Below are positions 7,833-18,970 of a DNA stretch of 64,000 bases, one piece after another. Numbering within the stretch: the first letter of the stretch is position 1; the number at the start of each line of letters is the position of its first letter. Under the pieces are notes generated by a model. That model was given only the letters and a program-made list of their open reading frames with translations, did not search any database and was not told the origin of the DNA. Origin of the DNA: Microvirga terricola (lineage in GTDB: Bacteria; Pseudomonadota; Alphaproteobacteria; Rhizobiales; Beijerinckiaceae); assembly GCF_011777495.1 (NCBI RefSeq), contig NZ_JAATJS010000001.1:744001-808000 (forward strand), written 5' to 3'. The translations under genes were made by a program, and so were the position numbers.

Positions 7833-10800
7833 ATGCTTGTGTCGGGTGATCGATTTGTCAAAGACCTATTGCATCAAATTCGCCTCTTAAAAAGAATCGG
7901 ACAGCCTAGCGCGGATCGGACGGAGTCCGATTTAACGCAGGAATCTGATCAGGGGATCAACGATAGTTTGCGGCTGGGCGGGCCAGCCTCTTCCCTCTCC
8001 CGTTCGGAGCCGCGCAGTGAATTCCGCGCTGCGGCCAACGACATTCGGCAGACAGCGGATGGCGCAACCGGACGAACGTCCCTTGCTTGGACTTCGGAAT
8101 CGCCCGGACATCATCTCGATGTTAGCTCTCCCACGCCGGCGATAAGGCAGGCGGTCGGCTCGCCTACCGCACCCACTCTCACAGGCGAGACGAGGGCGCA
8201 TACAGTCTCGCCAGCGTGGAACTCCCACTCTGATCGGATGCAGGATGTAACTTCGACCACTGCCGCCCCGACAGATGCTGCAGCTACGCTGATTCCAACC
8301 GCATCGATGAATTGGCTTCCGGGCGGTGGTCCGGAGACTCCTGCGGTTGGGCGTGCATCGGGGGGAGCGCAGCAGGGGGGGGGGCAGGGGTCGGTGACCA
8401 CCGCCAGTCCGGCGGCGGTCACGCCGCTAGCGGCTGCCGCGGCGTCGCCGAACGCCATCGTTCTCGAAAATCAGAAACCGGGAAACCCCGAAAGTGAATG
8501 GGGCATTGACGGAGCCGGCAGCGCGAACATCGAGGGGTTCGCAACCGAGATCAGCATCAATCGCGGACAACGGGTCGATTTCAAGATCAACACCAATTCG
8601 ACCAATTACCGCATCGATATCTATCGCCTTGGCTACTATGGCGGCATGGGCGCGCGGAAAGTCGGCACGATCCAGCATACCGGGTTACAGAACCAACCCA
8701 CGCCCCTGCGCGACAGTGCGACAGGGGCGGTGGATGCCGGCAACTGGTCGGTTTCGGCGTCCTGGAACATCCCGGCCGATGCGACGTCCGGCATCTACAT
8801 CGCCAAGCTCGTGCGGCAGGACGGCGTGACCGGCGCCAACCACATTCCGTTCATCGTTCGCGACGACAGCAGCACCAGCAACATCATCTTCCAGACCTCC
8901 GACACGACATGGCAGGCCTACAATCCCTGGGGCGGCGCGAATTTCTATGGTGGCAACGGTCCGGGGACGGGCTCCTTGGGAAATGGCCGCGCCTATGCGG
9001 TGAGCTACAACCGCCCGATCACTACTCGCGGCGGCGGTCTCGAGTCGGGGCCGCAGGATTACATCTTCGGCGCCGAGTATCCCGCGCTCATGTGGCTCGA
9101 AAAGAACGGCTACGACATGTCGTACATGGCCGGCGTCGATACCGACCGGTTCGGCAGCCTGTTGACGAACCACAAGATGTTCCTGTCGGTCGGGCATGAC
9201 GAATACTGGTCGGGGCAGCAGCGAGCCAATGTCGAGGCGGCGCGCGATGCGGGCGTCAATCTCTCGTTCTGGAGCGGCAATGAGGTCTATTGGAAGACGC
9301 GCTGGGCGTCGAGCTTCAGCGCTGACGGGACACCCTATCGCACTCTCGTCTCTTACAAGGAGACCTGGTCCAACGGCGACATCGATCCGAGCAACGAGTG
9401 GACCGGAACCTTCCGCGATCCGCGTTTCGTATCGTCGACCGCGCAGGGCGGCGGCCAGCCGGAGAATGCCCTCACCGGAACCATCTTCCAGGTCGACTCC
9501 TACCGCCGCGACGCGATGACGATCGGCTCGGAATTCGCCAATCTGCGGTTCTGGCGCAACACCAGCATCGCCAATCTGCAGCCAGGCCAGACGGCGGCGC
9601 TGCCGGTAGGCTATCTCGGCTACGAATGGGACGAGTCCCCAGACAACGGTTTTCGGCCAGCGGGGCTCATCCCGCTGTCCTCGACGACGCTGCCCGTGAC
9701 GCAATACCTGCTCGACTACGGCAATACGGTCGGCAACGGCACAGCGACGCATAACCTGACGCTGTACCGCGCGCCAAGCGGCGCCCTGGTGTTCGGCGCG
9801 GGCACGGTCTATTGGGCGTGGGGACTCGACGACAACCACGACAACGAGACAGTGCCGGTGGACCCCCGGGTCAAGCAGGCGATGGTCAACCTGCTCGCCG
9901 ATATGGGCATTCAACCCGGCACGCTCGAAGGCGGTCTCGTGCCGACGACGCAATCGACCGACACCATCAAACCCGTCTCATCCATCTCGTCTCCCAACGC
10001 AGGCGGTTCTATCGCCGCGGGCCAATCTGTCACGATCACCGGCACGGCTTCCGATAGCGGTGGCGGTGTTGTGGCGGCCGTCGAGGTGTCGACCGATTCC
10101 GGTGCCACATGGCATCGCGCGACGGGCCGCGCGACCTGGACCTATACTTGGGTTCCGACAACGGCTGGCACCTATACGATCAAGACGCGGGCGGTGGATG
10201 ACAGCGTCAATCTGGAAACTCCGGGCGCCGGTCGCACGATCACGGTGACCGGCCCGACCTATGTCAGTCTTTTCGCGCCAACGGCGACGCCAGCGGTTTT
10301 ATCCGACAACGATTCCAGATCGGTCGAACTGGGAGTGAAGTTCCAATCCTCGGTCGCGGGAACGATCAGCGGTATTCGCTTTTATAAAGGCGCTCAAAAT
10401 TCCGGTACGCACACCGGCACCCTTTGGTCGAGTACAGGCACCCGGCTGGCGACGGTGACTTTTACCGGCGAGACCGCCAGCGGTTGGCAGACAGCCACAT
10501 TCTCGAACCCCGTCACTATCACGCCGGGCACAACCTATGTGGCCTCGTATCACGCAGAGGGTGGTCGCTACTCATCGACTTCGAACTACTTCACGACGGC
10601 AACCACCAACGGACCATTGACCGCATCAGCGCCTGGCAACGGTGTCTATGCCTATGGCACGTCGAGCGTGTTCCCGACCAGCACCTATCAGGCGACGAAT
10701 TATTGGGTCGATGTGTTGTTCAACCCTTCCGGTGGCACCACCAATCGCTCACCGGTTGCGAACAATGACACGGGATTCACGACAAGTCAGAACGCGCCTC

Positions 10801-12317
10801 TCACGATTGCGGCTGCCCTCCTCCTCGCCAACGACACTGATCCTGACGGCGATCCGCTGAGTATCACAGGTGCCGGAACCGCGACCAACGGTTCAGTCGT
10901 TTTCAATGCTGCCGCAAACACGATCACGTTCACGCCGTCGGCGGGATACACCGGGACGGCAGGGTTCACCTACAGCATCAGCGACGGTCGCGGCGGTACG
11001 GCTTCTGCCAATGTCAGCCTTAACATAGGCACCTCTGGTGGAAATGCCGTCAGTCTGTTCTCGCCTTCCGCAACGCCGACGATCCTGTCGGATTCCGATA
11101 CCGGTTCAGTCGAACTCGGGATGAAGTTCCAGTCGTCCGTTGGAGGCACCGTCACTGGCATCAAGTTCTACAAAGGCACTGGCGATACGGGGACGCACCA
11201 GGGCAGCCTGTGGACTGCAAGTGGGGCGCTTCTCGGAAGCGTTACGTTTACAAACGAGACCGCGAGTGGTTGGCAGACAGCGACCTTCTCGAGCCCGATC
11301 TCGCTCGTCGCTGGAACCACCTACGTGGTTTCCTATCACAGCAATGGCCACTACGCGGCAACTCCCAACTACTTTACGACGGCAACAGCGAACGGGCCTT
11401 TGACCGCGCCATCGGCCGGAAATGGGGTTTACGCCTATGGATCAGGCGGCCTGTTCCCAAGCAATACGTATCAGGCGACGAACTACTGGGTCGATGTGCT
11501 GTTCAACCCATCGGGAGGCGCAACGAACCGTCCGCCAGTAGCCAACAACGACAATGGATTCAGCACGGCATCAAATACCACGCTCACAATTCCAACGTCA
11601 TCATTATTGGCGAATGACACCGATCCGGACGGGGACCCGCTCTCAGTCACGGGCGTGAGCGGCGCGACGAACGGAACTGCGACGCTGAATGCGCAAGGCA
11701 CTGCCGTTACCTTCACCCCCGCGAACGGCTATACCGGAGCGGCCGGGTTCACATACGCGATCTCTGACGGAAAAGGGGGAACGTCTTCGGCGAATGTCGG
11801 TGTCAATGTCACAGCGCCGGGAGGGACCGCTGTCAGCATCTTCCAGCCCTCGGCCACACCGGCGATCTTGTCCGACAGGGATGCCAGTCCGGTCGAGCTC
11901 GGAACGCGCTTCCAATCGTCGGTCGCGGGAACCGTAACCGGTATCAAATTCTATAAGGGGACCGGAGATACCGGAACGCATCAAGGCAGTTTGTGGACAG
12001 TAAACGGAGCGCTTCTCGGCACCGTGACATTTACAAATGAGACGGCGAGCGGCTGGCAAACCGCCACCTTCTCCAGCCCCATTTCGATCATTCCTGGGGT
12101 CTATATCGCCTCCTACCATAGCAATGGCCACTACGCCGCAACGAGCAACTACTTCACGGCAGATGTGGTCAGCGGACCTTTGACGGCGTTGGCGGACACG
12201 ACTTCGGACCGCAATGGCATCTACGCCTATGGCTCAACGAGCCTGTTCCCCACCAGCAGTTACCAAAAGACCAATTACTGGGTCGACGTGCTGTTCACTC
12301 CGCAGGCCGTGGCTTGA
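7833..12317 (+). CDS. Giant multidomain protein: N,N-dimethylformamidase-like domain with Ig-like, DUF4082 and cadherin-like modules; probable type I secretion substrate
   Basis: 1494 residues with no Sec signal peptide. Residues 1-205 are low-complexity, rich in Ser, Thr, Ala and Gly. Residues about 208-698 resemble the C-terminal domain of N,N-dimethylformamidase large subunit ('YRLGYYGGMGARKVG', 'DTTWQAYNPWGG', 'SVGHDEYWSGQQR', 'FWSGNEVYWKTR', 'GTVYWAWGLDD'). Residues 710-806 are Ig-like. Three DUF4082 modules follow (about 810-967, 1071-1228, 1333-1494; 'ELGVKFQSS', 'TASGWQTATFS', 'TNYWVDVLF'), separated by two cadherin-like/VCBS-type modules with 'LANDTDPDGDPL'. The downstream ABC exporter and HlyD genes indicate type I secretion. 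The Tyr and Glu in the two W-rich motifs could be metal ligands, as in DMFase, but activity is unproven. AAGGAGG precedes the ATG. A G10 tract lies within codons 181-184. Confidence 0.85.
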   Translation: MLVSGDRFVKDLLHQIRLLKRIGQPSADRTESDLTQESDQGINDSLRLGGPASSLSRSEPRSEFRAAANDIRQTADGATGRTSLAWTSESPGHHLDVSSPTPAIRQAVGSPTAPTLTGETRAHTVSPAWNSHSDRMQDVTSTTAAPTDAAATLIPTASMNWLPGGGPETPAVGRASGGAQQGGGQGSVTTASPAAVTPLAAAAASPNAIVLENQKPGNPESEWGIDGAGSANIEGFATEISINRGQRVDFKINTNSTNYRIDIYRLGYYGGMGARKVGTIQHTGLQNQPTPLRDSATGAVDAGNWSVSASWNIPADATSGIYIAKLVRQDGVTGANHIPFIVRDDSSTSNIIFQTSDTTWQAYNPWGGANFYGGNGPGTGSLGNGRAYAVSYNRPITTRGGGLESGPQDYIFGAEYPALMWLEKNGYDMSYMAGVDTDRFGSLLTNHKMFLSVGHDEYWSGQQRANVEAARDAGVNLSFWSGNEVYWKTRWASSFSADGTPYRTLVSYKETWSNGDIDPSNEWTGTFRDPRFVSSTAQGGGQPENALTGTIFQVDSYRRDAMTIGSEFANLRFWRNTSIANLQPGQTAALPVGYLGYEWDESPDNGFRPAGLIPLSSTTLPVTQYLLDYGNTVGNGTATHNLTLYRAPSGALVFGAGTVYWAWGLDDNHDNETVPVDPRVKQAMVNLLADMGIQPGTLEGGLVPTTQSTDTIKPVSSISSPNAGGSIAAGQSVTITGTASDSGGGVVAAVEVSTDSGATWHRATGRATWTYTWVPTTAGTYTIKTRAVDDSVNLETPGAGRTITVTGPTYVSLFAPTATPAVLSDNDSRSVELGVKFQSSVAGTISGIRFYKGAQNSGTHTGTLWSSTGTRLATVTFTGETASGWQTATFSNPVTITPGTTYVASYHAEGGRYSSTSNYFTTATTNGPLTASAPGNGVYAYGTSSVFPTSTYQATNYWVDVLFNPSGGTTNRSPVANNDTGFTTSQNAPLTIAAALLLANDTDPDGDPLSITGAGTATNGSVVFNAAANTITFTPSAGYTGTAGFTYSISDGRGGTASANVSLNIGTSGGNAVSLFSPSATPTILSDSDTGSVELGMKFQSSVGGTVTGIKFYKGTGDTGTHQGSLWTASGALLGSVTFTNETASGWQTATFSSPISLVAGTTYVVSYHSNGHYAATPNYFTTATANGPLTAPSAGNGVYAYGSGGLFPSNTYQATNYWVDVLFNPSGGATNRPPVANNDNGFSTASNTTLTIPTSSLLANDTDPDGDPLSVTGVSGATNGTATLNAQGTAVTFTPANGYTGAAGFTYAISDGKGGTSSANVGVNVTAPGGTAVSIFQPSATPAILSDRDASPVELGTRFQSSVAGTVTGIKFYKGTGDTGTHQGSLWTVNGALLGTVTFTNETASGWQTATFSSPISIIPGVYIASYHSNGHYAATSNYFTADVVSGPLTALADTTSDRNGIYAYGSTSLFPTSSYQKTNYWVDVLFTPQAVA
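8375..8384 (+). repeat. Homopolymeric G10 tract inside the giant secreted-protein gene
   Basis: Ten consecutive G bases code for the end of a Gln codon and three Gly codons in the disordered N-terminal region. The frame is open on both sides at this length. Loss or gain of one base would shift the frame about 180 codons into a 1494-codon gene, so the tract is a candidate slipped-strand switch. Confidence 0.9.
10260..12310 (+). repeat. Tandem intragenic repeats of about 785 bp (DUF4082 + cadherin-like unit, about 2.6 copies)
   Basis: Units begin near 10260, 11044 and 11830. Each starts with a DUF4082 module; the first two continue with a cadherin-like module and the third ends with the gene. 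The second and third units are especially close in nucleotide sequence, for example around 11150-11290 and 11935-12080. Homologous recombination could change the unit number while keeping the frame. Confidence 0.85.
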
Positions 12318-12412
12318 GATAAGGAGAATAAGACGGCTTGCCCGATGAACAGATCAGACCGGACTTAAAAGAGACTCCCGCACATCTGCGCGGACTTTTC
12401 AGGAGAGACGAT

Positions 12413-12736
12413 ATGCAAGAAGTTTACTCCGATGGCGTGTCCGAAATCACGGTGACAGGGCCCATCGTTCGCATTGATCTAATGAGCCTGTCGCCCGCGG
12501 AGCGGGACATTCATGGCAATCCAAAACCGGTCCTTCGGCAGAGGATCGTGATGCCAGTGGATGCGTTTGCAAACTCCGTCGAGCTCATGCAGAAAGCCGT
12601 GGCAGGGTTGATCGAGGCCGGGTCTATTAAACAGACTCCGGTTTCCTCAATCGACGATAGGCGCGTCAACGGGACGGCCGAGGAAACAACGCTCTCGAGC
12701 CTGGGCCGAAATTCGTCACCGAATTTTTCGAACTGA
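12413..12736 (+). CDS. Small conserved protein of a type I secretion operon (function unknown)
   Basis: About 107 residues from the ATG at 12413, which has AGGAGAG five bases upstream. A TTG at 12338, behind AAGGAGA, would add 25 residues. The core 'MQEVYSDGVSEITVTGPIVR', 'IDLMSLSPAERD', 'RQRIVMPVDAFANSVELMQK' has strand-strand-helix character and loosely recalls DUF3467-like proteins. The C-terminal 40 residues look disordered. No signal peptide or membrane segment is seen. It lies between the secreted substrate and the ABC exporter with short spacings on both sides, so it is probably co-transcribed. A role as a cytoplasmic helper or regulator of secretion is inference from position alone. 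Confidence 0.75.
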   Translation: MQEVYSDGVSEITVTGPIVRIDLMSLSPAERDIHGNPKPVLRQRIVMPVDAFANSVELMQKAVAGLIEAGSIKQTPVSSIDDRRVNGTAEETTLSSLGRNSSPNFSN

Positions 12737-12754
12737 TGCCCGTGAGGATCATTC

Positions 12755-14902
12755 GTGAGCGGTGATTTTCAGACCGGGTTGCATTGCCTCGCTGCCGTCG
12801 CCCGGCAGCACGGCGTGGATCTTTCTGCGGAGTATCTCGCGCACACCTATGCAATCGGCGAGGGCCCCGTAACCAGCCAGCTCCTTCTCCGGATGGCGCG
12901 AGAGTCGGGTCTCAGGGCGCGCCGGGGCTCTTTGAGCTGGTCAGCCTTGCTGGATCTCGATGAGGCGTTTCCGGCGCTCGCGCGGCTCAACAACGAGAAT
13001 TGGGTCGTCGTCGCCGGGGTCGAAAGATCTGACGATGGCGACAGAATTCTGGTTCTCGACCCAAAGGCCATTCTGCCGGAGCCGCTCATTTTGTCGCGAG
13101 CGGAATTCTGCCAAGCCTGGGCTGGAGATGTTATTCTCATCAAGCCCTCGCGCAGCCGCCTCAAGGATGCCCAGCGCCCCTTTGGCTTCCTTTGGTTTGC
13201 CCCAGAGCTTTTGCGTCAGAGACGTCTTTTTGGCGAGGTCATCGCGGCGGCTCTTGTTCTCTACACTCTTGGCTTGGCGGTCCCGATCTTCTCCCAATTG
13301 GTGATCGACAAGGTTCTCATGCACGAGTCTTATGCGACACTCTACGTCCTGGCCGGCGGAGTGATTCTCGCGCTCGTCTTTGAATCTGCTTTCACGTTCC
13401 TGCGGCGCTATCTTCTTCTTTATGCGAGCAATCGCATCGACATGCGTGTCGCGGTGCGGACATTCGCGCACCTTCTTTCACTCCCGCTTGCCTATTTCGA
13501 ACGAATTCCGGCCGGCGTGCTGGTGAAGCACATGCAACAGGCGGCTCGCATTCGCGAGTTCCTCACAGGACGCCTCCTGACCGCCATACTTGATGGCTTC
13601 TCGCTTTTCGTCTTCATTCCGGTTCTTTTTCTCTACAGCGTGAAACTCACGATCGTCGTGTTGCTGTTTACGGCATGTGTGGGGATCGCCATTGGCCTCT
13701 TGATCGGCCCGTTTCGCCGCCGCCTGCTCGGATTGTACGAGGCCGAGGGGGAGCGGCAAGCGCAGCTTGTCGAAGCCATGCACGGGATGCGCACCATCAA
13801 GACGCTGGCGATGGAGCCGCTTCACCGACGTGGCTGGGACAACATCTCCGCGCAATCCGTGATGATGCGCTACGATGTCGAGAGGATTTCAGCCGCAGCG
13901 CAAAGCCTGACGGGACTTCTCGAAAAGCTCATGAGCGTCTCGATCATAGCGCTCGGTGCGCTTGATGTATTTAGTCGCGAAATGACCGTCGGTGCTCTCA
14001 TCGCCTTCAATATGCTGGCCGGACGCGTTTCCGGCCCCCTGGTTCAAATCCTGACGATGGCGCACGAATACCAGGAGGTTGCTCTTTCCGTTCGGATGTT
14101 GGGCGAGGTGATGAATCGGGCTCCAGAAACCGATTTGCATCAACGGGGGCTTTGTCCGGACTTGGCGGGAGAGATTCAATTTGAAGACGTGTCCTTCTCG
14201 TATCAACCAGAAAGGCCACCAGCCCTTGACGATGTCTCATTTACGATTGAGGCAGGCAGCATTGTTGGCATCGTGGGGCGCAGCGGCTCCGGAAAAACGA
14301 CGATCACGCGGTTGATTCAGCGCCTCTACCCGATTCAGAAGGGCATTGTCCGTATCGATGGATACGATGTCCGCGAGGTTGATCTCGTCCATCTCCGCAA
14401 ATGTGTTGGCGTCGTCCTTCAGGATAATTTCTTATTCCGTGGAACCGTGAGGGAGAATATTGCTGCGGCGAAACCATCGGCCACTTTTGAGGAAATTGCG
14501 CGGGCGGCCAAAGCGGCTGGTGCAGAGGAGTTTATCGAGCGGCTTCCGCGTGGGTTCGATACCATGCTGGAAGAGAATGGCGGGAACCTGTCAGGCGGAC
14601 AACGGCAGCGCCTCGCGATCGCGCGCGCGTTGGTGACGGATCCCCGCTTGCTGATCTTCGATGAGGCGACAAGCGCGCTTGATCCCGATAGCGAGGCGAT
14701 TATTCGGCAGAACCTACGCAAGATTGCTGAGGGGCGCACGGTGCTGATCGTGTCTCATCGACTTTCGACCCTGGTCGATGCCCATTTAATTCTCGTTGTT
14801 GATCGTGGACGCGTTATTGCGGCGGGGCGCCATGATCAGCTTTTGACGTCATGCACCACATACCGGCATCTCTGGAATCAGCAGACGAGGCATGCTGCAT
14901 GA
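12755..14902 (+). CDS. Type I secretion ABC transporter with degenerate C39-like peptidase domain (HlyB/LapB-like)
   Basis: 715 residues. Residues 1-135 are a C39-like domain ('TGLHCLAAVARQHGVDLS') in which the catalytic-Cys position reads Thr, so it is probably a non-proteolytic substrate-docking domain as in HlyB. A six-helix exporter membrane domain follows (about 155-450). The nucleotide-binding domain has Walker A 'GRSGSGKTT', signature 'LSGGQRQRLAIARA', Walker B 'LLIFDEAT' and H-loop 'SHR'. Such inner-membrane exporters pair with an HlyD adaptor and TolC to move unfolded proteins in one step. The GTG start at 12755 has TGAGGA six bases upstream. The stop overlaps the start of the HlyD gene, implying coupled translation. 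No TolC gene is in the window. Confidence 0.93.
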   Translation: MSGDFQTGLHCLAAVARQHGVDLSAEYLAHTYAIGEGPVTSQLLLRMARESGLRARRGSLSWSALLDLDEAFPALARLNNENWVVVAGVERSDDGDRILVLDPKAILPEPLILSRAEFCQAWAGDVILIKPSRSRLKDAQRPFGFLWFAPELLRQRRLFGEVIAAALVLYTLGLAVPIFSQLVIDKVLMHESYATLYVLAGGVILALVFESAFTFLRRYLLLYASNRIDMRVAVRTFAHLLSLPLAYFERIPAGVLVKHMQQAARIREFLTGRLLTAILDGFSLFVFIPVLFLYSVKLTIVVLLFTACVGIAIGLLIGPFRRRLLGLYEAEGERQAQLVEAMHGMRTIKTLAMEPLHRRGWDNISAQSVMMRYDVERISAAAQSLTGLLEKLMSVSIIALGALDVFSREMTVGALIAFNMLAGRVSGPLVQILTMAHEYQEVALSVRMLGEVMNRAPETDLHQRGLCPDLAGEIQFEDVSFSYQPERPPALDDVSFTIEAGSIVGIVGRSGSGKTTITRLIQRLYPIQKGIVRIDGYDVREVDLVHLRKCVGVVLQDNFLFRGTVRENIAAAKPSATFEEIARAAKAAGAEEFIERLPRGFDTMLEENGGNLSGGQRQRLAIARALVTDPRLLIFDEATSALDPDSEAIIRQNLRKIAEGRTVLIVSHRLSTLVDAHLILVVDRGRVIAAGRHDQLLTSCTTYRHLWNQQTRHAA

Positions 14903-16296
14903 TGCCGTCCAACCGTAGTCTAGAGAAGCATCGCGGTGCTAGTCGACTCCCTGCTCCGGCGTCCAGGAGGCGGCTGGCGCTGATATCGGAATTCCAGCCT
15001 GATGCCATCGAAGTTGAGGAACGGGTTCCACGCCGTGTGGCGCGGCTCACGCTCTATCTTGTCACCGCGCTGATCGTGACGGCCGTCGCGTGGGCATGCC
15101 TCACTGAAGTTGAAGAAATTGCGGTTGCCAGAGGAAAGCTCATCACGACCGAGCCGAATATCGTTGTCCAACCGCTTGAGAATTCCGTTCTCCGGCGCAT
15201 CGAGGTCCGTGTCGGCCAGATTGTCGAAGCCGGGCAGGTTCTTGCCGTGCTTGATCCGACCTTTACCCAGGCCGACGTCAGACAATTGAGAGGAAAGTTC
15301 GAGGCGGCCGATGCCATGGTCAATCGACTCGAATCCGAATTGTCCGGCAAGGTCTATGTTCCCTCGGATGAAGCCAACACGGATCAGGTGGTTGAGGCGA
15401 GACTCGCCAGACAGCGCAAAGCCTTCAGTGACAGCAGGCTGAACAACCTTGCTCAAGAGATCGCGCGGGCTGAAGCAAGCCTGGCGAAGAGCAGTAAGGA
15501 AGAGGAAATTCTGGTCAAAAGGCTCGAAGGCATCCAAGATATCGAGGCGATGCGCACGATCCTCATGGAGCACCAGACCGGATCAAAACTCAATCTTCTT
15601 CAAGCACGCGACGCGCGTCTAGATGTGGAAGCAACCATCGCGCGCTTGCGGGGGGCACAGGTGGAAGCCCGACATGAGCTTGAGAAGGCCCGTTCGCAAC
15701 GCCAGGAGTTTCTCGAGGATTTCGCGCGTTCGACTCTGGAGTCTCTGGTCGAGGCGCGAGGGCGGCGGGAGGCAGCGTCGGAAGAGCTGAAGAAAGCAGA
15801 GCTGCGCCGCAGCCTTGTTTCCCTGACAGCGCCGACAGATGCCGTCGTGCTCGAGACCGCCCAGCGTTCGGCCGGTTCCGTCATCCGTCAAGCTGAACCG
15901 CTTGTTGTTCTTGTCCCAACAAATGTAGCGCTCGAAGCTGAGGTCTCCATCGAGCCGAAAGATATTGGCCATATCAATCCGGGTCAGCCCGCGAGGATCA
16001 AATTCGACGCTTTCCCGTTTCAGAAGCACGGGACCGCATCAGGTGCGATCAGGACGATCAGCCAGGATGCTTTCCCGGCGGGCTCGAAAGAGACGGAGAG
16101 CGGGACGGGCGGCCTTCTCTTTTACAAGGCCCGGCTGTCGCTCGACGATGTCAACCTGACGTCCGTTCCAAGCGGCTTTCGATTGCTCCCGGGCATGGCG
16201 GTTCAAGCTGAAATCGGAGTGGGGCGAAGGAGTGTCATCTCCTACTTCCTTTATCCTCTCCTTCGCGGGTTCGACGAGGCCATAAGAGAGCCGTGA
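14899..16296 (+). CDS. HlyD-family periplasmic adaptor of type I secretion system
   Basis: About 465 residues. A basic cytoplasmic N-terminus is followed by one membrane helix (about 49-68, 'RLTLYLVTALIVTAVAWACL'). Then come the lipoyl/barrel-sandwich start 'GKLITTEPNIVVQPLENSVL' and 'VRVGQIVEAGQVLAVLDP', a long alpha-hairpin coiled coil (about 130-300), the returning lipoyl half ('LTAPTDAVVLE') and beta-barrel motifs ending 'LLPGMAVQAEI'. It bridges the inner-membrane ABC exporter and an outer-membrane TolC-like channel. The ATGATG at 14899 overlaps the stop of the ABC gene in an ATGA arrangement. The open frame reaches back to 14851, but that start would lie within the exporter gene. Confidence 0.92.
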   Translation: MMPSNRSLEKHRGASRLPAPASRRRLALISEFQPDAIEVEERVPRRVARLTLYLVTALIVTAVAWACLTEVEEIAVARGKLITTEPNIVVQPLENSVLRRIEVRVGQIVEAGQVLAVLDPTFTQADVRQLRGKFEAADAMVNRLESELSGKVYVPSDEANTDQVVEARLARQRKAFSDSRLNNLAQEIARAEASLAKSSKEEEILVKRLEGIQDIEAMRTILMEHQTGSKLNLLQARDARLDVEATIARLRGAQVEARHELEKARSQRQEFLEDFARSTLESLVEARGRREAASEELKKAELRRSLVSLTAPTDAVVLETAQRSAGSVIRQAEPLVVLVPTNVALEAEVSIEPKDIGHINPGQPARIKFDAFPFQKHGTASGAIRTISQDAFPAGSKETESGTGGLLFYKARLSLDDVNLTSVPSGFRLLPGMAVQAEIGVGRRSVISYFLYPLLRGFDEAIREP

Positions 16297-16360
16297 CGTG
16301 CCTTTTCTGAGGCTTTCCGGCGATCCCTTTTTTCCGGCTCATCGCGGCTTCCCGCACATG

Positions 16361-16393
16361 AAAAAAGCGAAGCAGTTTGCTTTACTGCTTCGC
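16361..16393 (-). terminator. Rho-independent terminator of gyrB
   Basis: A 9-bp perfect stem (GCGAAGCAG paired with CTGCTTCGC) encloses a 9-base loop. Read on the minus strand it is followed by six T bases. It lies about 50 bp past the gyrB stop. The T-run is only on the gyrB side, so it serves gyrB rather than the HlyD gene. Confidence 0.85.
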
Positions 16394-16442
16394 CCTATTC
16401 GATTTCTCGCCGTACTGGCTTAACGGTTGATGAGCCGCGTTC

Positions 16443-18878
<2,436 letters not shown>

Positions 18879-18970
18879 TTACAAGAGGCGCGGAGGGGGA
18901 AGCGGGGCGCGCTCGGTCGTTTGATTCGTTAGATCAAGTATTTAGGCACTTTTGGGCGAAATTTCATCCC

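Noticed and set aside
8685-9953. 422-codon minus-strand open frame inside the giant secreted-protein gene
   Set aside because: It lies opposite the conserved dimethylformamidase-like domain and shows no recognisable domain or ribosome binding site.
10260-12310. Regular repeats considered as a CRISPR-like array
   Set aside because: The units are about 785 bp, in frame and protein-coding (DUF4082 and cadherin-like modules), with no short repeat/spacer structure and no cas genes nearby.
16361-16393. Hairpin considered as terminator of the HlyD gene
   Set aside because: The T-run follows the stem only on the minus strand, so it ends gyrB; the plus-strand flank is not T-rich.
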